Of a DNA stretch of 44,704 nt, positions 7,567 through 16,437 are shown in pieces. The DNA is from Rhizobiales bacterium UBA3584 (GTDB lineage Bacteria; Pseudomonadota; Alphaproteobacteria; Rhizobiales; Devosiaceae): contig DFMV01000008.1 in assembly GCA_002375765.1 (NCBI GenBank), positions 28,523 through 73,226 of the forward strand, written 5' to 3'. Both the position numbers and the translations under genes were made by a program. Numbering within the stretch: position 1 is the stretch's first letter; each line of letters begins with the position of its first letter. The notes beneath the pieces were generated by a model, which was not told where the DNA came from, did no database searches, and saw only the letters and a list, made by a program, of their open reading frames with translations.

Positions 7567-8445
7567 CTACCATGCTGTCTCATGGAGAACGTTGAGCGGA
7601 ATCTTGAGGTAGCGTCTGCCGTTGTCTTCGGGCTCGGGCAAGCGCCCCCCGTTGGTGTTTATCTGGAGCGCGTGCAGGATCAGCTTGGGCATCGGCAGGG
7701 TCTTGTCGCGCGCCTCACGCGCCGCGACGAAGTCGTCCACTGTCTTGAATTTGGACATGTGGATGTTTTTTGCCTTTTGCTCGGCCACGGTCGATTCCCA
7801 CCGCGGTTCGCGACCACCCGGCTGGTAGTCGTGGCCGGTAAAGATGCGGGTCTCGTCGGGAAGTGCCAGAATGGCCTGAATCGAATTCCACAGAACCCTT
7901 GCATCTCCGCCCGGGAAATCGGCGCGCGCGGTGCCGCTGTCTGGCATGAACAAGGTGTCATGCACAAAGGCAGCGTCGCCGATGACGTAGGTGATCGATG
8001 CCAGCGTGTGGCCGGGCGAAAACATGACGCGAGCCGGGATGTTGCCGAGCTTGAAGGTTTCGCCATCGGCGAACAGCTTGTCCCATTGGGATCCGTCGTC
8101 GCGGAAATCAGGCCAGTTGTAGATGCCCTTCCAGAGCCTTTGCACATCGGTCACCCGCTCGCCGATTGCAGTGGGGGCGCCGGTCTTTTCCTTGATGTAG
8201 CTGGCCGCCGAGAAATGGTCGGCGTGAGGATGTGTGTCGAGAATCCACTCGAGCTCATAGCTACGCTCGGCAATGAAGGCCAGAATCTTGTCGGCCTGCT
8301 CGGTCCCGGTGGTGCCGGACTTTTCGTCATAGTCGAGCACCGGGTCGATGATGGCGCATTTCCCGGTTTCGGGATCCGCCACAACGTACTGGATGGACCA
8401 GGTGCGAGGCTCGAAAAAACCGGTGACTTCGGGTTTGGTACTCAT
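7567..8445 (-). CDS. Persulfide dioxygenase (ETHE1-like metallo-beta-lactamase fold)
   Basis: Cytoplasmic non-haem iron enzyme that oxidises glutathione persulfide, or a similar persulfide, to sulfite. The 292 residues carry THPHADHF at residues 71-78, giving the metal and active-site residues His72, His74, Asp76 and His77. A second-shell GHTLASITY supplies the third histidine, and VLDYD and FTGHDYQPGGRE follow. Length and motifs fit the ETHE1-like half of Blh without its DUF442 domain. It is the first gene of the operon, 38 bases downstream of the likely transcription start. The BigR-type repressor gene follows directly. Confidence 0.92.
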   Translation of the reverse strand: MSTKPEVTGFFEPRTWSIQYVVADPETGKCAIIDPVLDYDEKSGTTGTEQADKILAFIAERSYELEWILDTHPHADHFSAASYIKEKTGAPTAIGERVTDVQRLWKGIYNWPDFRDDGSQWDKLFADGETFKLGNIPARVMFSPGHTLASITYVIGDAAFVHDTLFMPDSGTARADFPGGDARVLWNSIQAILALPDETRIFTGHDYQPGGREPRWESTVAEQKAKNIHMSKFKTVDDFVAAREARDKTLPMPKLILHALQINTNGGRLPEPEDNGRRYLKIPLNVLHETAW

Positions 8446-8490
8446 ATGGGTGTCCTGCAGAGTTCAGTGTGTGATGGGTCGGTTATTGGC

Positions 8491-8520
8491 TATATAATTT
8501 TGCTTGCATTTTTTTGCAAG
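8491..8520 (-). promoter_or_regulatory. Promoter of the persulfide operon with overlapping inverted repeat
   Basis: Read on the minus strand, TTGCAA (8519-8514) and TATATA (8496-8491) sit 17 bases apart, a plausible -35/-10 pair. It would start transcription near 8484, about 40 bases before the dioxygenase ATG. CTTGCA (8503-8508) and TGCAAG (8515-8520) form a perfect 6-bp inverted repeat separated by six T on the plus strand, covering the -35 and spacer. A BigR-type repressor bound there would block polymerase. Promoter and repeat are seen; the binding protein is inferred. Confidence 0.6.
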
Positions 8521-8719
8521 TAAAAAAAATTCACTTTGGTCTGCATCGAATTTCCGCCCTGACCGAACGGCCGGAACGGCCAGACTTGCCCGGGCCGAAT
8601 GTGCTGGCCGCACCCCGCCCAAGGGCAGCCGATTGTCGGATTTCTTCAATCGTGGGCACGGCGCGAGATCTATAACCGACGACATCAACTCCGGCCCTTT
8701 ACCAACAAGGAGAATTTTG

Positions 8720-9550
8720 ATGTCTGTTTCAGCGAAAAGAGTTGCCGCCACGCTCGCATTGGGTCTGCTCTCGAGCGTTTCCCTCGGGGCCGAAACGGTG
8801 GTCGACCTGCCCAACGGGATCAGGGGGACGCTTGCCGTTCCCGACAGTGGCGCGAGCGGCGCTGCGGTTGTCGTGCTGCACGGCTTTGGCAGCTCGCGTG
8901 ACGAAGTCGGCGGACTGTTTGCCGTGCAGGCGGCAGATCTCGCTGCCAAGGGCATCGCCTCGCTGCGCATCGATTTTCGCGGATATGGCGAGAGTGAGGG
9001 CGAGATGGCCGACACCACGCTTGAGGGATTGATTGCCGACGCGGCAACCGCCCGTACCTTCCTTGCGGGCGTCGAGGGCGTGGATGGCGCCCGTCTCGGA
9101 GTGATCGGCTACAGCTTCGGCGCGGCCGTGGCAATGCTGGAGCCCGACGATTTCAAGACGGTTGTCGTCTGGGGTCAGATGGGCGATCTGCAGACCGAAT
9201 TCCACGAATTTCTGGGACAGGAGTTCTATGACAGAGCGGCGGCCGATGGCGTCGCCAGCGCCGATCTGGGGTGGCGGACAATCTCTCTCAAGCAGTCCTT
9301 TTTCGAGAGCCTTGCCCGGCACGACCTGGCGGATCGCTTCGCAGGCTATGCCGGGTCATTCCTCACCATTGCCGGCGCCGCCGACCCTGCTGTGAACTAT
9401 TTCGACCAGTATTTGAGCCTTGCGGCGGGGCGAACCGATGCGGTGGTGATACCGGGAGCGGACCACATGCTCGGCGTTTTCAGCGACCAGCCCGAAATTG
9501 GCCAGCAGGTCATCGACAAGACCACCGCATGGCTTGGCCAAACACTCTAG
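8720..9550 (+). CDS. Exported alpha/beta-hydrolase (dienelactone hydrolase/esterase-like)
   Basis: Serine hydrolase of 276 residues with a likely Sec signal peptide (MSVSAKRVAATLALGLLSSV, cleavage near LGA), so probably periplasmic. Visible are the oxyanion region VVLHGFGSSRDE, the motif DFRGYGESEG, the nucleophile elbow GYSFGAA (Ser132), an acid residue in AGAADPAV and the histidine in GADHMLG. ATG 8720 follows AAGGAG at 8 bases; a longer frame upstream has no export signal and is rejected. The substrate is unknown; the fold covers esterases and peptidases. It is transcribed away from the sulfide operon across a 274-base gap and is followed by a terminator, so it is probably monocistronic. 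Confidence 0.82.
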   Translation: MSVSAKRVAATLALGLLSSVSLGAETVVDLPNGIRGTLAVPDSGASGAAVVVLHGFGSSRDEVGGLFAVQAADLAAKGIASLRIDFRGYGESEGEMADTTLEGLIADAATARTFLAGVEGVDGARLGVIGYSFGAAVAMLEPDDFKTVVVWGQMGDLQTEFHEFLGQEFYDRAAADGVASADLGWRTISLKQSFFESLARHDLADRFAGYAGSFLTIAGAADPAVNYFDQYLSLAAGRTDAVVIPGADHMLGVFSDQPEIGQQVIDKTTAWLGQTL

Positions 9551-9570
9551 CCGTAAGCGTTGAAGGGTGC

Positions 9571-9603
9571 GGGCCGGACGTAAAGTCCGGTCCGCCCTTG
9601 TTT
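9571..9603 (+). terminator. Rho-independent terminator after the exported hydrolase
   Basis: GGGCCGGAC and GTCCGGTCC form a 9-bp stem with one G-T pair and the loop GTAAA. GCCC and a short TTGTTT run follow. It lies 20 bases after the hydrolase stop. Confidence 0.65.
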
Positions 9604-9662
9604 GCCGATTGCATAAATTGCTGATCGTGTCAGAGTTGCCGCAGCGAAATCGGGCTGGCGGC

Positions 9663-10328
9663 ATGCATCGCGTCGTGAAATTGGAAGGGTGGACGTCTCC
9701 GGTCGTGGAGTCGGTGACCCACACCACATTCGAAGAAGACGGCAGCACATTGATGCGGCCCGATGGCCGCTGGGACTTCGTGATGATGAAGACCGCGGCA
9801 GGCGTTCTGGTGCTGCGCACCGGCCTTACCACGACGGCCGTTACGCACAGTTTCTCTGCCGGTGATGAAATCCTCTCCATTGCCTTCAAGCCTTCCAGCT
9901 ATATGTCGCTGATGCCGGGCGAGCGGATGCGGGACGAGGGCGTGGTCCTCCCAGACGCCGGCCAGGGCCGTTTCTGGTTGGGGACGGATGTGCTGGAAAT
10001 CCCCACCTTCGACACAGTGGATCGGTTCGTGGACAAGCTGGTTCGAGGCGGTATTGTCGAGGACAACATCGTGGTGGCGTCCGTCGTATCGGGGCACCCG
10101 ATGGCGATGTCGGAGCGCACGATGCAGCGGCATTTTCTGAAAACCACGGGGCTTACCTACAAGGCCTTTACCCAGATCGAACGGGCCCAGAAGGCGCTGG
10201 CCCTGCTGCAGCAGGGACGCCCCGCCGCGGACGTCGCCTTTGCCCTGGGCTATGCCGACCAGCCCCATATGATCCGCTCGCTCAAGGCGATCATGGGCCA
10301 GACCCCAAGGCAGGTCGCCACTCTCTAA
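9663..10328 (+). CDS. AraC-family transcriptional regulator
   Basis: Regulator with a short sensory N-terminal half and a C-terminal AraC-type double helix-turn-helix. It contains SERTMQRHFLKTTGLTYKAF and, in the second motif, AADVAFALGYADQPHMIRSL then MGQTPRQV. With ATG 9663 it has 221 residues. In-frame GTG codons at 9627 or 9567 would lengthen it; none has a strong ribosome binding site, so the start is unsure. It lies 78 bases upstream of the epoxide hydrolase on the same strand and is its likely regulator. The effector is unknown. Confidence 0.82.
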   Translation: MHRVVKLEGWTSPVVESVTHTTFEEDGSTLMRPDGRWDFVMMKTAAGVLVLRTGLTTTAVTHSFSAGDEILSIAFKPSSYMSLMPGERMRDEGVVLPDAGQGRFWLGTDVLEIPTFDTVDRFVDKLVRGGIVEDNIVVASVVSGHPMAMSERTMQRHFLKTTGLTYKAFTQIERAQKALALLQQGRPAADVAFALGYADQPHMIRSLKAIMGQTPRQVATL

Positions 10329-10406
10329 TCTGTCGGAAATCTTCAATCGCTGCGTCGATGCGCTGGTTAGAAAGGGTGCACTTTCAACCCAGCAAGGACG
10401 CAGAAG

Positions 10407-11531
10407 ATGACCGATATCACCCCCTTTGAGATTGCCATTCCGGAAAGCAAGCTGGCCGATTTGCGCCAGCGGCTGGCCAACACCAATTTCGCCAACGAGA
10501 TAGTCGGCGGGGGCTGGAGCTACGGTCCGACGGGCGAATTTGTCGGCCGCATGGTCGAGCGCCTGCTCAACGGTTTCGACTGGCGCAAACAGGAAGCGGC
10601 CATTAACCGCCATCCACAATTTATGACCGAGATCGATGGCCAGACCATCCATTTCCTCCACGTCAAATCGGGTCAGCCCGAAGCCACGCCTCTCCTGTTG
10701 CTGCATGGCTGGCCGGGCTCGTTCGTTGAATTTCTCGATGCCATCGCGCCGCTTACGGCGGCCGGTTTTGATCTTGTCATTCCCTCGCTGCCGGGCTTTG
10801 GCTTTTCGGGACCGACGCGGGACGCGGGCTGGAACGACGGGCGCATTGCCAACGCGCTGCTCGAGCTGATGACACGGCTCGACTATGAGCGGTTCGGTGT
10901 CCAGGGCGGGGACGCGGGAGCGGTAATCGCGCCGACCATCGCCCGCGCCGCGCCCGAGCGGGTTACCGGGGTTCACGTCAATGCGGCGACCATGGGCTTT
11001 ATTCCCATGGGCCCGATCGAACCGAGCGAAATCGCGACCTTCAGCGATGCGGAAAAGACGCGGTTGCAGCGCCTGCAACAGTTCATGGCGGAACGTTTCG
11101 GTTTCAACGCCCTGCAATCGAGCCGGCCGCAGACAGTGGCCTATGGCATCACCGACTCACCGGCCGGGCTGATCGCCTGGCTTGGCGACATGTTCGCCGG
11201 GTTCGGCGACAGCCCCGACGCTGTGGAGCAGGACAAATTCCTCACCAATGTGCTGATCTACTGGTTCACGGGAACGGCTGCCTCGTCGATCCGGCTCTAC
11301 TACGAGAACGCCCACGACCCTGAAGCCTGGTCGCCCAAGCCCAATTCCGGCGTGCCGACCGGTGTTGCGATCTTCGGCCGCGACGAGGTCGCCATCCGCC
11401 GCTATGGCGAGACCGGCAACACCATCGTGCGCTGGACTGAACTGGACACCGGCGGCCACTTTGCCGCGATGGAGGTGCCCGAGGTTTGGGCTGGAGAGGT
11501 CGCCGCCTTCTTTTCGAATCTCAAATCATGA
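10407..11531 (+). CDS. Epoxide hydrolase family protein
   Basis: Cytoplasmic alpha/beta-hydrolase of 374 residues with the N-terminal epoxide-hydrolase lid domain (about residues 1-90: FEIAIPESKLADLRQRL, WSYGPTGEF). The oxyanion motif HGWPGS begins at His100. The nucleophile is Asp169 in QGGDAGA, and the general base is probably His351 in TGGHFAAME. Such enzymes add water to epoxides by way of an alkyl-enzyme ester; the true substrate could also be another ester or epoxide metabolite. ATG 10407 follows AAGGA at 8 bases. Two hairpins follow the stop, so the next gene is probably transcribed separately. Confidence 0.88.
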   Translation: MTDITPFEIAIPESKLADLRQRLANTNFANEIVGGGWSYGPTGEFVGRMVERLLNGFDWRKQEAAINRHPQFMTEIDGQTIHFLHVKSGQPEATPLLLLHGWPGSFVEFLDAIAPLTAAGFDLVIPSLPGFGFSGPTRDAGWNDGRIANALLELMTRLDYERFGVQGGDAGAVIAPTIARAAPERVTGVHVNAATMGFIPMGPIEPSEIATFSDAEKTRLQRLQQFMAERFGFNALQSSRPQTVAYGITDSPAGLIAWLGDMFAGFGDSPDAVEQDKFLTNVLIYWFTGTAASSIRLYYENAHDPEAWSPKPNSGVPTGVAIFGRDEVAIRRYGETGNTIVRWTELDTGGHFAAMEVPEVWAGEVAAFFSNLKS

Positions 11532-11538
11532 GCGTGAG

Positions 11539-11579
11539 CGTGGCGGCCGTGGGCCGCCGCGTTACCCCACCCCGGTGGG
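11539..11579. terminator. Two adjacent hairpins after the epoxide hydrolase
   Basis: CGTGGCGGCC and GGCCGCCGCG (11539-11561) pair over 10 bp with a GTG loop. CCCAC and GTGGG (11566-11579) form a second, smaller stem. There is no T tract, so this is either a weak terminator or a mark of the transcript end before the binding-protein gene. Confidence 0.45.
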
Positions 11580-11662
11580 ACGTAACAATCGCGATAGGGC
11601 AGTTGCCCTGCCTGCCAAACTCCGGCACGCTGCTTGACCTGAACGTTGCGAGGAGAATGAGA

Positions 11663-13234
11663 ATGCGCGGGCTTTACCGGATTGCAGGCATCTTGTTGGC
11701 GACGACAGCCATGGCTGGGGCCGCTCATGGCGAGACGCTCCGATGGTCGGCGACGACCGATCCATCGACGATGGACCCGCACGCGGCCAATCTGGCGCCA
11801 GTGACCTCGTTTCTCAACAATATTTACGAAGGACTCATCCGGCGCGGCAAGGACATGACGCTCGAGCCCTCGCTGGCCACCAGTTGGGAGCCGCTCGAAA
11901 ACGAGGACGGCTGGCGGTTCAATTTGCGCGAGGGTGTGACCTTCCACGACGGATCGGCGTTCACGGCCGATGATGTGCTGTTTTCCTATGAGCGGGGCAT
12001 TTCCGAGCAATCCGATGTCCGGTCCTGGTTTGCGCCGGTGTCCGAAGTGCGGGTGGTCGACGAGCTTACGGTCGATATCGTGCTTAGCGCGCCCAATCCG
12101 ATCTTTCCCGACTCCATTGCCAACTGGATGATCATGGACCGCGACTGGACCGAGGCCAACGGCTCGGCCCAACCGGCGCGGGACGCGGTGACCGCAACAA
12201 CGCTCGAGGCCAACGGAACCGGACCGTTCATGCTTGAGGCACGTGAGCCGGGCGTGCGGACAACCCTGGCGCCAAACCCCGATTGGTGGGACACGCCCGA
12301 GCACAATATCACCGAGGCAATCTTTACGCCCATCACCAGTGCCGCAACCGCGATTGCCGCACTGGTGTCGAGCGAAATCGACCTGCTCACCTCCGTTCCC
12401 GTGCAGGATGTCGACCGGCTGCGCGACAGTGAAGAGATTACGGTATTTGAAGGGCTCGAAGCCCGCGTCATCATGGTCGGGTTCGGTCACGACAAGGAAA
12501 CCCTTTATGGCGGGGACGGCGCCGTGGAGGGCAATCCGTTTCAGAATGTGCTGGTGCGCGAGGCGGTGGCCCATGCGATCGATGTCGATGCGATCGATCA
12601 GGTTCTCATGGACGGGCTCGCCGAACCGGCCAGCCAGCTTCAGCCGGCGGGGCTCTCGGGATATTCCGAGGAGCATGCCGCACGGCCTGCCTATGACCTT
12701 GACCTGGCGACCAGACTCTTAAGTGAGGCGGGGTATGCTGACGGGTTCAGCTTCAATTTCAAATGCACCAATGACCGCTACCTCAACGACGCCGAAGTCT
12801 GTCAGGCGATCGTCTCCATGCTGGCCCAGATCGGCCTTGAGGCTCAGCTTGAAACCATCCCGGTTGCCGGCTACTGGACCGAGCTGCGCGAGGGCAATTA
12901 TGACATGTTCCTGCTCGGCTGGTCGCCCGGCACTTTCGATGCCGAGCACCCCATCCGCTTTCTGGCGCACACCCCGACCGACACGCTGGGAACCTGGAAT
13001 TTCGGCGGCTATTCCAACGAGCGGGTCGACGAGCTGCTCCCCCTGGTGCAGTCCGAGCTCGATGCCGCGGCCCGTCAGGACATGCTCGACGAAATCGCCG
13101 GCATCTTGCAGGAGGAGGTCGCTTATGTGCCGCTCTATGAGGAGCCTTTGGTCTGGGCAGCCCGCAACGGCATTTCGGTGGTCCAGCGCCCCGACAACTT
13201 CTTCATGCTGCGTTGGGTGACCATCGACCAATAG
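11663..13234 (+). CDS. Family-5 ABC substrate-binding protein (peptide/nickel/opine type), orphan
   Basis: Periplasmic binding protein of 523 residues. A signal peptide (MRGLYRIAGILLATTAMAGA, cleavage near AHG) is followed by family-5 hallmarks: DPSTMDPHAANL, NIYEGLIRRGKDM, WRFNLREGVTFHDGSAFTAD and GTGPFML. ATG 11663 is 7 bases after GAGGAG; an ATG at 11657 is too close to it. No permease or ATPase gene adjoins it, so it must use components encoded elsewhere or be a sensor-like orphan. Unlike its neighbours it sits between an epoxide hydrolase and a LysR gene. The ligand cannot be read from sequence. Confidence 0.87.
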   Translation: MRGLYRIAGILLATTAMAGAAHGETLRWSATTDPSTMDPHAANLAPVTSFLNNIYEGLIRRGKDMTLEPSLATSWEPLENEDGWRFNLREGVTFHDGSAFTADDVLFSYERGISEQSDVRSWFAPVSEVRVVDELTVDIVLSAPNPIFPDSIANWMIMDRDWTEANGSAQPARDAVTATTLEANGTGPFMLEAREPGVRTTLAPNPDWWDTPEHNITEAIFTPITSAATAIAALVSSEIDLLTSVPVQDVDRLRDSEEITVFEGLEARVIMVGFGHDKETLYGGDGAVEGNPFQNVLVREAVAHAIDVDAIDQVLMDGLAEPASQLQPAGLSGYSEEHAARPAYDLDLATRLLSEAGYADGFSFNFKCTNDRYLNDAEVCQAIVSMLAQIGLEAQLETIPVAGYWTELREGNYDMFLLGWSPGTFDAEHPIRFLAHTPTDTLGTWNFGGYSNERVDELLPLVQSELDAAARQDMLDEIAGILQEEVAYVPLYEEPLVWAARNGISVVQRPDNFFMLRWVTIDQ

Positions 13235-13475
13235 GGACTGTGCCCGGCTTCAAGCTTTTTGCTACCTTGATGCGTGATCTCGTTCGCTCCGGGTCCGCAG
13301 GGCTCGGCGTAAATCACCTAGCCCAGGCATGTGAACGAGAAGATTTCCCGGCCCAGGGGCGATGCCATTGCCGATCTTTTCTTTCCGGTTGTGACACAAT
13401 TACTGGCTTATCGCCCGGTCGCGGGGCATAAAGTTGTTGTCCTTCAACACCTTCATGGTCGGCGACCGGAGAAAT

Positions 13476-14657
13476 ATGGCACCATACACGCTCAATCTGC
13501 GCCATTTGCGTCTTGTGCTTGCCGTTGCCCAGACGGGTTCGGTCACAAAGGCCGCACAGATATGCAATATTTCCCAGCCGGCGGTGACCCAGGCGCTCAA
13601 GAAGCTCGAAACCCATTTCGGCAGCCCGCTGTTCGACCGCAACCTGAACGGCGTTTTCGTCAATGCCACCGGCCGCATTCTCGCCTCGCGGGTGGAGCGG
13701 GCTATGGACCTGCTCGACCGGGCAGTGAGCGCTCTTGGCACGGCGCCAAGGCTGACGGCGAGCACAGCCCGTCTCAAGGCGCTGATCGAGATGGCTCATT
13801 CTGAAAATTTTTCCATAGCGGCGCGCAATCTAGGCATCGCGCAGCCGACCATACATCGGGCGATCACCCAGTTGGAGGAGGAGGTTGGGCGCGTGCTGTT
13901 TCAGCGCACCCAGTTCGGCTCGATCCCCACGCGGTCGGGCCAAATGCTGGCCCAGGCGGCGCAACTGGCGTTTGCCGAACTGGCGCAAGCCGAGATGGAG
14001 ATTGCCGAGGCGATCGGACAGGGCACGCTTTCGATCACCATCGGTGGCATGCCGCTTTCGCGCTCCTACGTCCTGCCCGGAACCATCGCAGATTTTCAAA
14101 CCATGCACCCGCAGGTGCATTTCAGAATTGTCGAAGGGCCCTATGAGACGCTGCTTGCAGGACTGCGGCGGGCGGAAATCGACTTGCTGTTCGGGGCCTT
14201 GCGGTCTCCGGCGCCGGTCGATGACATCTTACAGGAGCACCTCTTCAATGACGAGCTGGTGATTGTCGCGGCGCCGCAGCATCCATTGAGTCAGGGCGCA
14301 GCACCCGACTTCGCCCAGGCGATGGAATTTCCATGGGTTGTAGCAATCCCGGGCACGCCCGCCCGTGACCAGTTCGATGCCCATATTCTCAAATCGGGGC
14401 TATCGCTGCCGGCAACGCTGGTCGAGACAAGCTCGATGATCCTGATGCGCGAACTGCTGCACAAGGGACCTTATCTGGGCGTTGTCTCCCGGCTGCAGGC
14501 GGAAAGTGAAATCGGCAAGGGACTGATGACCGCTTTGCCGCTGGGGATAGCGGAAAGCCGGCGCGCAATCGGGCTGACCGTACGCGCCAACTGGAAGCCA
14601 ACCCGGATACAGAACGAATTTCTCGATCTGATCCGGGCCGAGTTCAAGAGCCGCTAG
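13476..14657 (+). CDS. LysR-type regulator with two DNA-binding domains
   Basis: Regulator of 393 residues, about 90 more than usual for LysR. The extra length is a second winged helix-turn-helix. Domain one spans residues 8-67 (SVTKAAQICNISQPAVTQAL, then LFDRN). Domain two spans 98-157 (FSIAARNLGIAQPTIHRAI, then LFQRTQFGSIPTRSG). The effector-binding domain fills about 185-380. ATG 13476 follows GGAG by 5 bases; an upstream TTG at 13434 has no binding site. It converges with the 4-oxalomesaconate operon, only 3 bases between the stops. A LysR protein (GalR) controls the gallate genes in Pseudomonas putida, so it may be the regulator here, but that is inference. Confidence 0.88.
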   Translation: MAPYTLNLRHLRLVLAVAQTGSVTKAAQICNISQPAVTQALKKLETHFGSPLFDRNLNGVFVNATGRILASRVERAMDLLDRAVSALGTAPRLTASTARLKALIEMAHSENFSIAARNLGIAQPTIHRAITQLEEEVGRVLFQRTQFGSIPTRSGQMLAQAAQLAFAELAQAEMEIAEAIGQGTLSITIGGMPLSRSYVLPGTIADFQTMHPQVHFRIVEGPYETLLAGLRRAEIDLLFGALRSPAPVDDILQEHLFNDELVIVAAPQHPLSQGAAPDFAQAMEFPWVVAIPGTPARDQFDAHILKSGLSLPATLVETSSMILMRELLHKGPYLGVVSRLQAESEIGKGLMTALPLGIAESRRAIGLTVRANWKPTRIQNEFLDLIRAEFKSR

Positions 14658-14660
14658 TTT

Positions 14661-15773
14661 TTAGAACACCATGCCATCGGCAAGTTTTCGTGCTGTTCTG
14701 AGGACGCCTGCGGAGAGGAGCTCTCCGTTCTGGTCGAGCTTTGCGATGACCGTGAATTCGCCGGTCGGGTGTTCGACGGACATGGATTTTTCCTGTCCTT
14801 CGGCAATTTGGGCGTATCGAGCCGCAGGTCCCTGGGGCAACAGGCAGGCGCTGGCAACGCTGACCGCAGCCAGAACACCGATCGCCTCGTGGCATTTATG
14901 GGGGATGAAGCTGCGTGTGGAAATGGCACCGCCGTTTTGGGCGGGACTGACCAGTGTCATCTTGGGGACCGATTTGGCCGAGACATCGCCCAGATTCATC
15001 ATCGGGCCAACGGCGAGCCGGATCTCTTCAAGGCGCGCCTTTAGAGGTTCGTTGGCGTCCAGTTCAGCCGGAGACTCGGTGCCGGCGATGCCGAAATCGG
15101 CGACATCGAGAATGACGCAGGGCATGCCGTTGTCGATCATGGTGACTTCGATGCCATTGACACTGTCCACGGCGTTGCCGGTGGGCAGCAACGCGCCACA
15201 GGTCGAACCTGCCGTGTCCTCGAAAACAATTGGCATGGGGGCCGAAGTTCCCGGAACGCCATCGATACGGGCTTCGCCGGAGTAATCGACAACGCCGCCG
15301 GGAGTCTTGACGCTGGCGGTTGCGATCTGGCTGGTGTTTTCCATGAAGATCCGGACGTCGGTGACCCCGTCGCGCGGCGCGACCAGCCCGCGCTCGATGG
15401 CGAACGGGCCGACCCCGGCAAGGATATTGCCGCAATTCTGGCCGTCAGTGACGATGGGCTTGTCGACAAAGACCTGCAGGAACAGATAGTCGACGTCGAC
15501 CCCTTCGCGTGTCGAGGGTTTGACCACGGCGACCTTGGAGGTCAGCGGGTGGGCGCCCCCCATGCCGTCGATCTGGCGTGGATCGGGCGAGCCCATGATC
15601 CTGAGCAGCAACGCATCGCGTTCGGCGGTGTCCGAGGGCAGGTCGGACGCAAGGAAGTAGCCGCCCTTTGAGGTACCGCCGCGCATCCACATGGCGCGTG
15701 TGCCGCTCTCTTTACTGGTCGCAATTCCGGACGGAAAACCGCTGGGCACTTTTCCTGGAGTTGCTTCAGACAT
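14661..15773 (-). CDS. galD: 4-oxalomesaconate tautomerase (PrpF family)
   Basis: Cytoplasmic cofactor-free isomerase of 370 residues from the PrpF/diaminopimelate-epimerase fold family. In the gallate pathway of P. putida, GalD converts the keto and enol forms of 4-oxalomesaconate so that the hydratase can act. Visible motifs are [33 protein letters not shown] with the catalytic-type cysteine, and [12 protein letters not shown]. It starts inside the end of the aldolase gene (8-base overlap) and is last in the operon. PrpF homologues also act on 2-methylaconitate; the flanking galB and galC genes favour the GalD function. Confidence 0.88.
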   Translation of the reverse strand: MSEATPGKVPSGFPSGIATSKESGTRAMWMRGGTSKGGYFLASDLPSDTAERDALLLRIMGSPDPRQIDGMGGAHPLTSKVAVVKPSTREGVDVDYLFLQVFVDKPIVTDGQNCGNILAGVGPFAIERGLVAPRDGVTDVRIFMENTSQIATASVKTPGGVVDYSGEARIDGVPGTSAPMPIVFEDTAGSTCGALLPTGNAVDSVNGIEVTMIDNGMPCVILDVADFGIAGTESPAELDANEPLKARLEEIRLAVGPMMNLGDVSAKSVPKMTLVSPAQNGGAISTRSFIPHKCHEAIGVLAAVSVASACLLPQGPAARYAQIAEGQEKSMSVEHPTGEFTVIAKLDQNGELLSAGVLRTARKLADGMVF

Positions 15774-16437
15774 ACTTCAAACCCTTTTCGGCGAGCCGCT
15801 CGCGCATGCCGTAGATGTCGAGGCCGAGTTCGCCCGCCGCCAGACGCTTGCGCTTGGACTCTTCATTGGCGACGCGCTTCTGCGACGCTTCGAGCACTTC
15901 GGCGGCTTCCTCGCGGCGGACAACGCAGACCCCGTCATCATCGGCAACAATGATATCGCCGGGATTGACCAGTTCGCCCGCGCACACGATGGGCACATTG
16001 ACCGAGCCGAGGGTTTCCTTGACGGTGCCTTGCGCAAAGATTGCCTTGGACCAGACAGGGAATTTCATGGTCGTGAGGTCGGCCACGTCGCGCACGCCGG
16101 CATCTATGATGAGGCCCTTGCAGCCGCGCGCCTGGGCCGAGGTGGCCAGCAGATCGCCGAAATAGCCGGCATCGGAGGGCGAGGTCGGCGCAAGGACGAG
16201 AATGTCGCCGTCCTTGAGCTGTTCGATGGCCACATGGACCATCCAGTTGTCGCAGGGTGGGGCCGAGATGGTTACTGCCGATGCCGCCAGCCGTGCGCCC
16301 GAATAGATGGGCCGCATATAGGCAGCAAGAAGCCCCTTGCGGCCCTGCGCTTCATGCACGGTGGCCACGCCGCATTCAGCAAGACCGGCGATGATTTCAG
16401 GATCGGCCCGTTCGATGGTCTGGACGACGACACCCAT
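15766..16437 (-). CDS. galC: 4-carboxy-4-hydroxy-2-oxoadipate aldolase / oxaloacetate decarboxylase (RraA-like)
   Basis: Metal-dependent class II aldolase of 223 residues that splits CHA into pyruvate and oxaloacetate, the last step of gallate and protocatechuate 4,5-cleavage degradation. Family features are [11 protein letters not shown], the pyruvate-binding [21 protein letters not shown], then VRDVADL (Arg and Asp near the metal) and [17 protein letters not shown]. Length fits LigK/GalC rather than the shorter RraA (about 160). Its ATG shares a base with the TAA of galB, and its end overlaps galD by 8 bases, so the three genes are translated as a block. Confidence 0.9.
   Translation of the reverse strand: MGVVVQTIERADPEIIAGLAECGVATVHEAQGRKGLLAAYMRPIYSGARLAASAVTISAPPCDNWMVHVAIEQLKDGDILVLAPTSPSDAGYFGDLLATSAQARGCKGLIIDAGVRDVADLTTMKFPVWSKAIFAQGTVKETLGSVNVPIVCAGELVNPGDIIVADDDGVCVVRREEAAEVLEASQKRVANEESKRKRLAAGELGLDIYGMRERLAEKGLKYV

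Noticed and set aside
8504..8719. Seventy-two extra N-terminal codons for the exported hydrolase
   Set aside because: They overlap the sulfide-operon promoter, have no ribosome binding site, and would bury the signal peptide.
9630..11117. A 495-codon minus-strand frame opposite the AraC regulator and epoxide hydrolase
   Set aside because: Same reason: antisense to two sound genes, no domain seen.
15766..16437. RNase E inhibitor RraA
   Set aside because: It is longer than RraA, has the pyruvate-aldolase motifs, and sits between galB- and galD-type genes.
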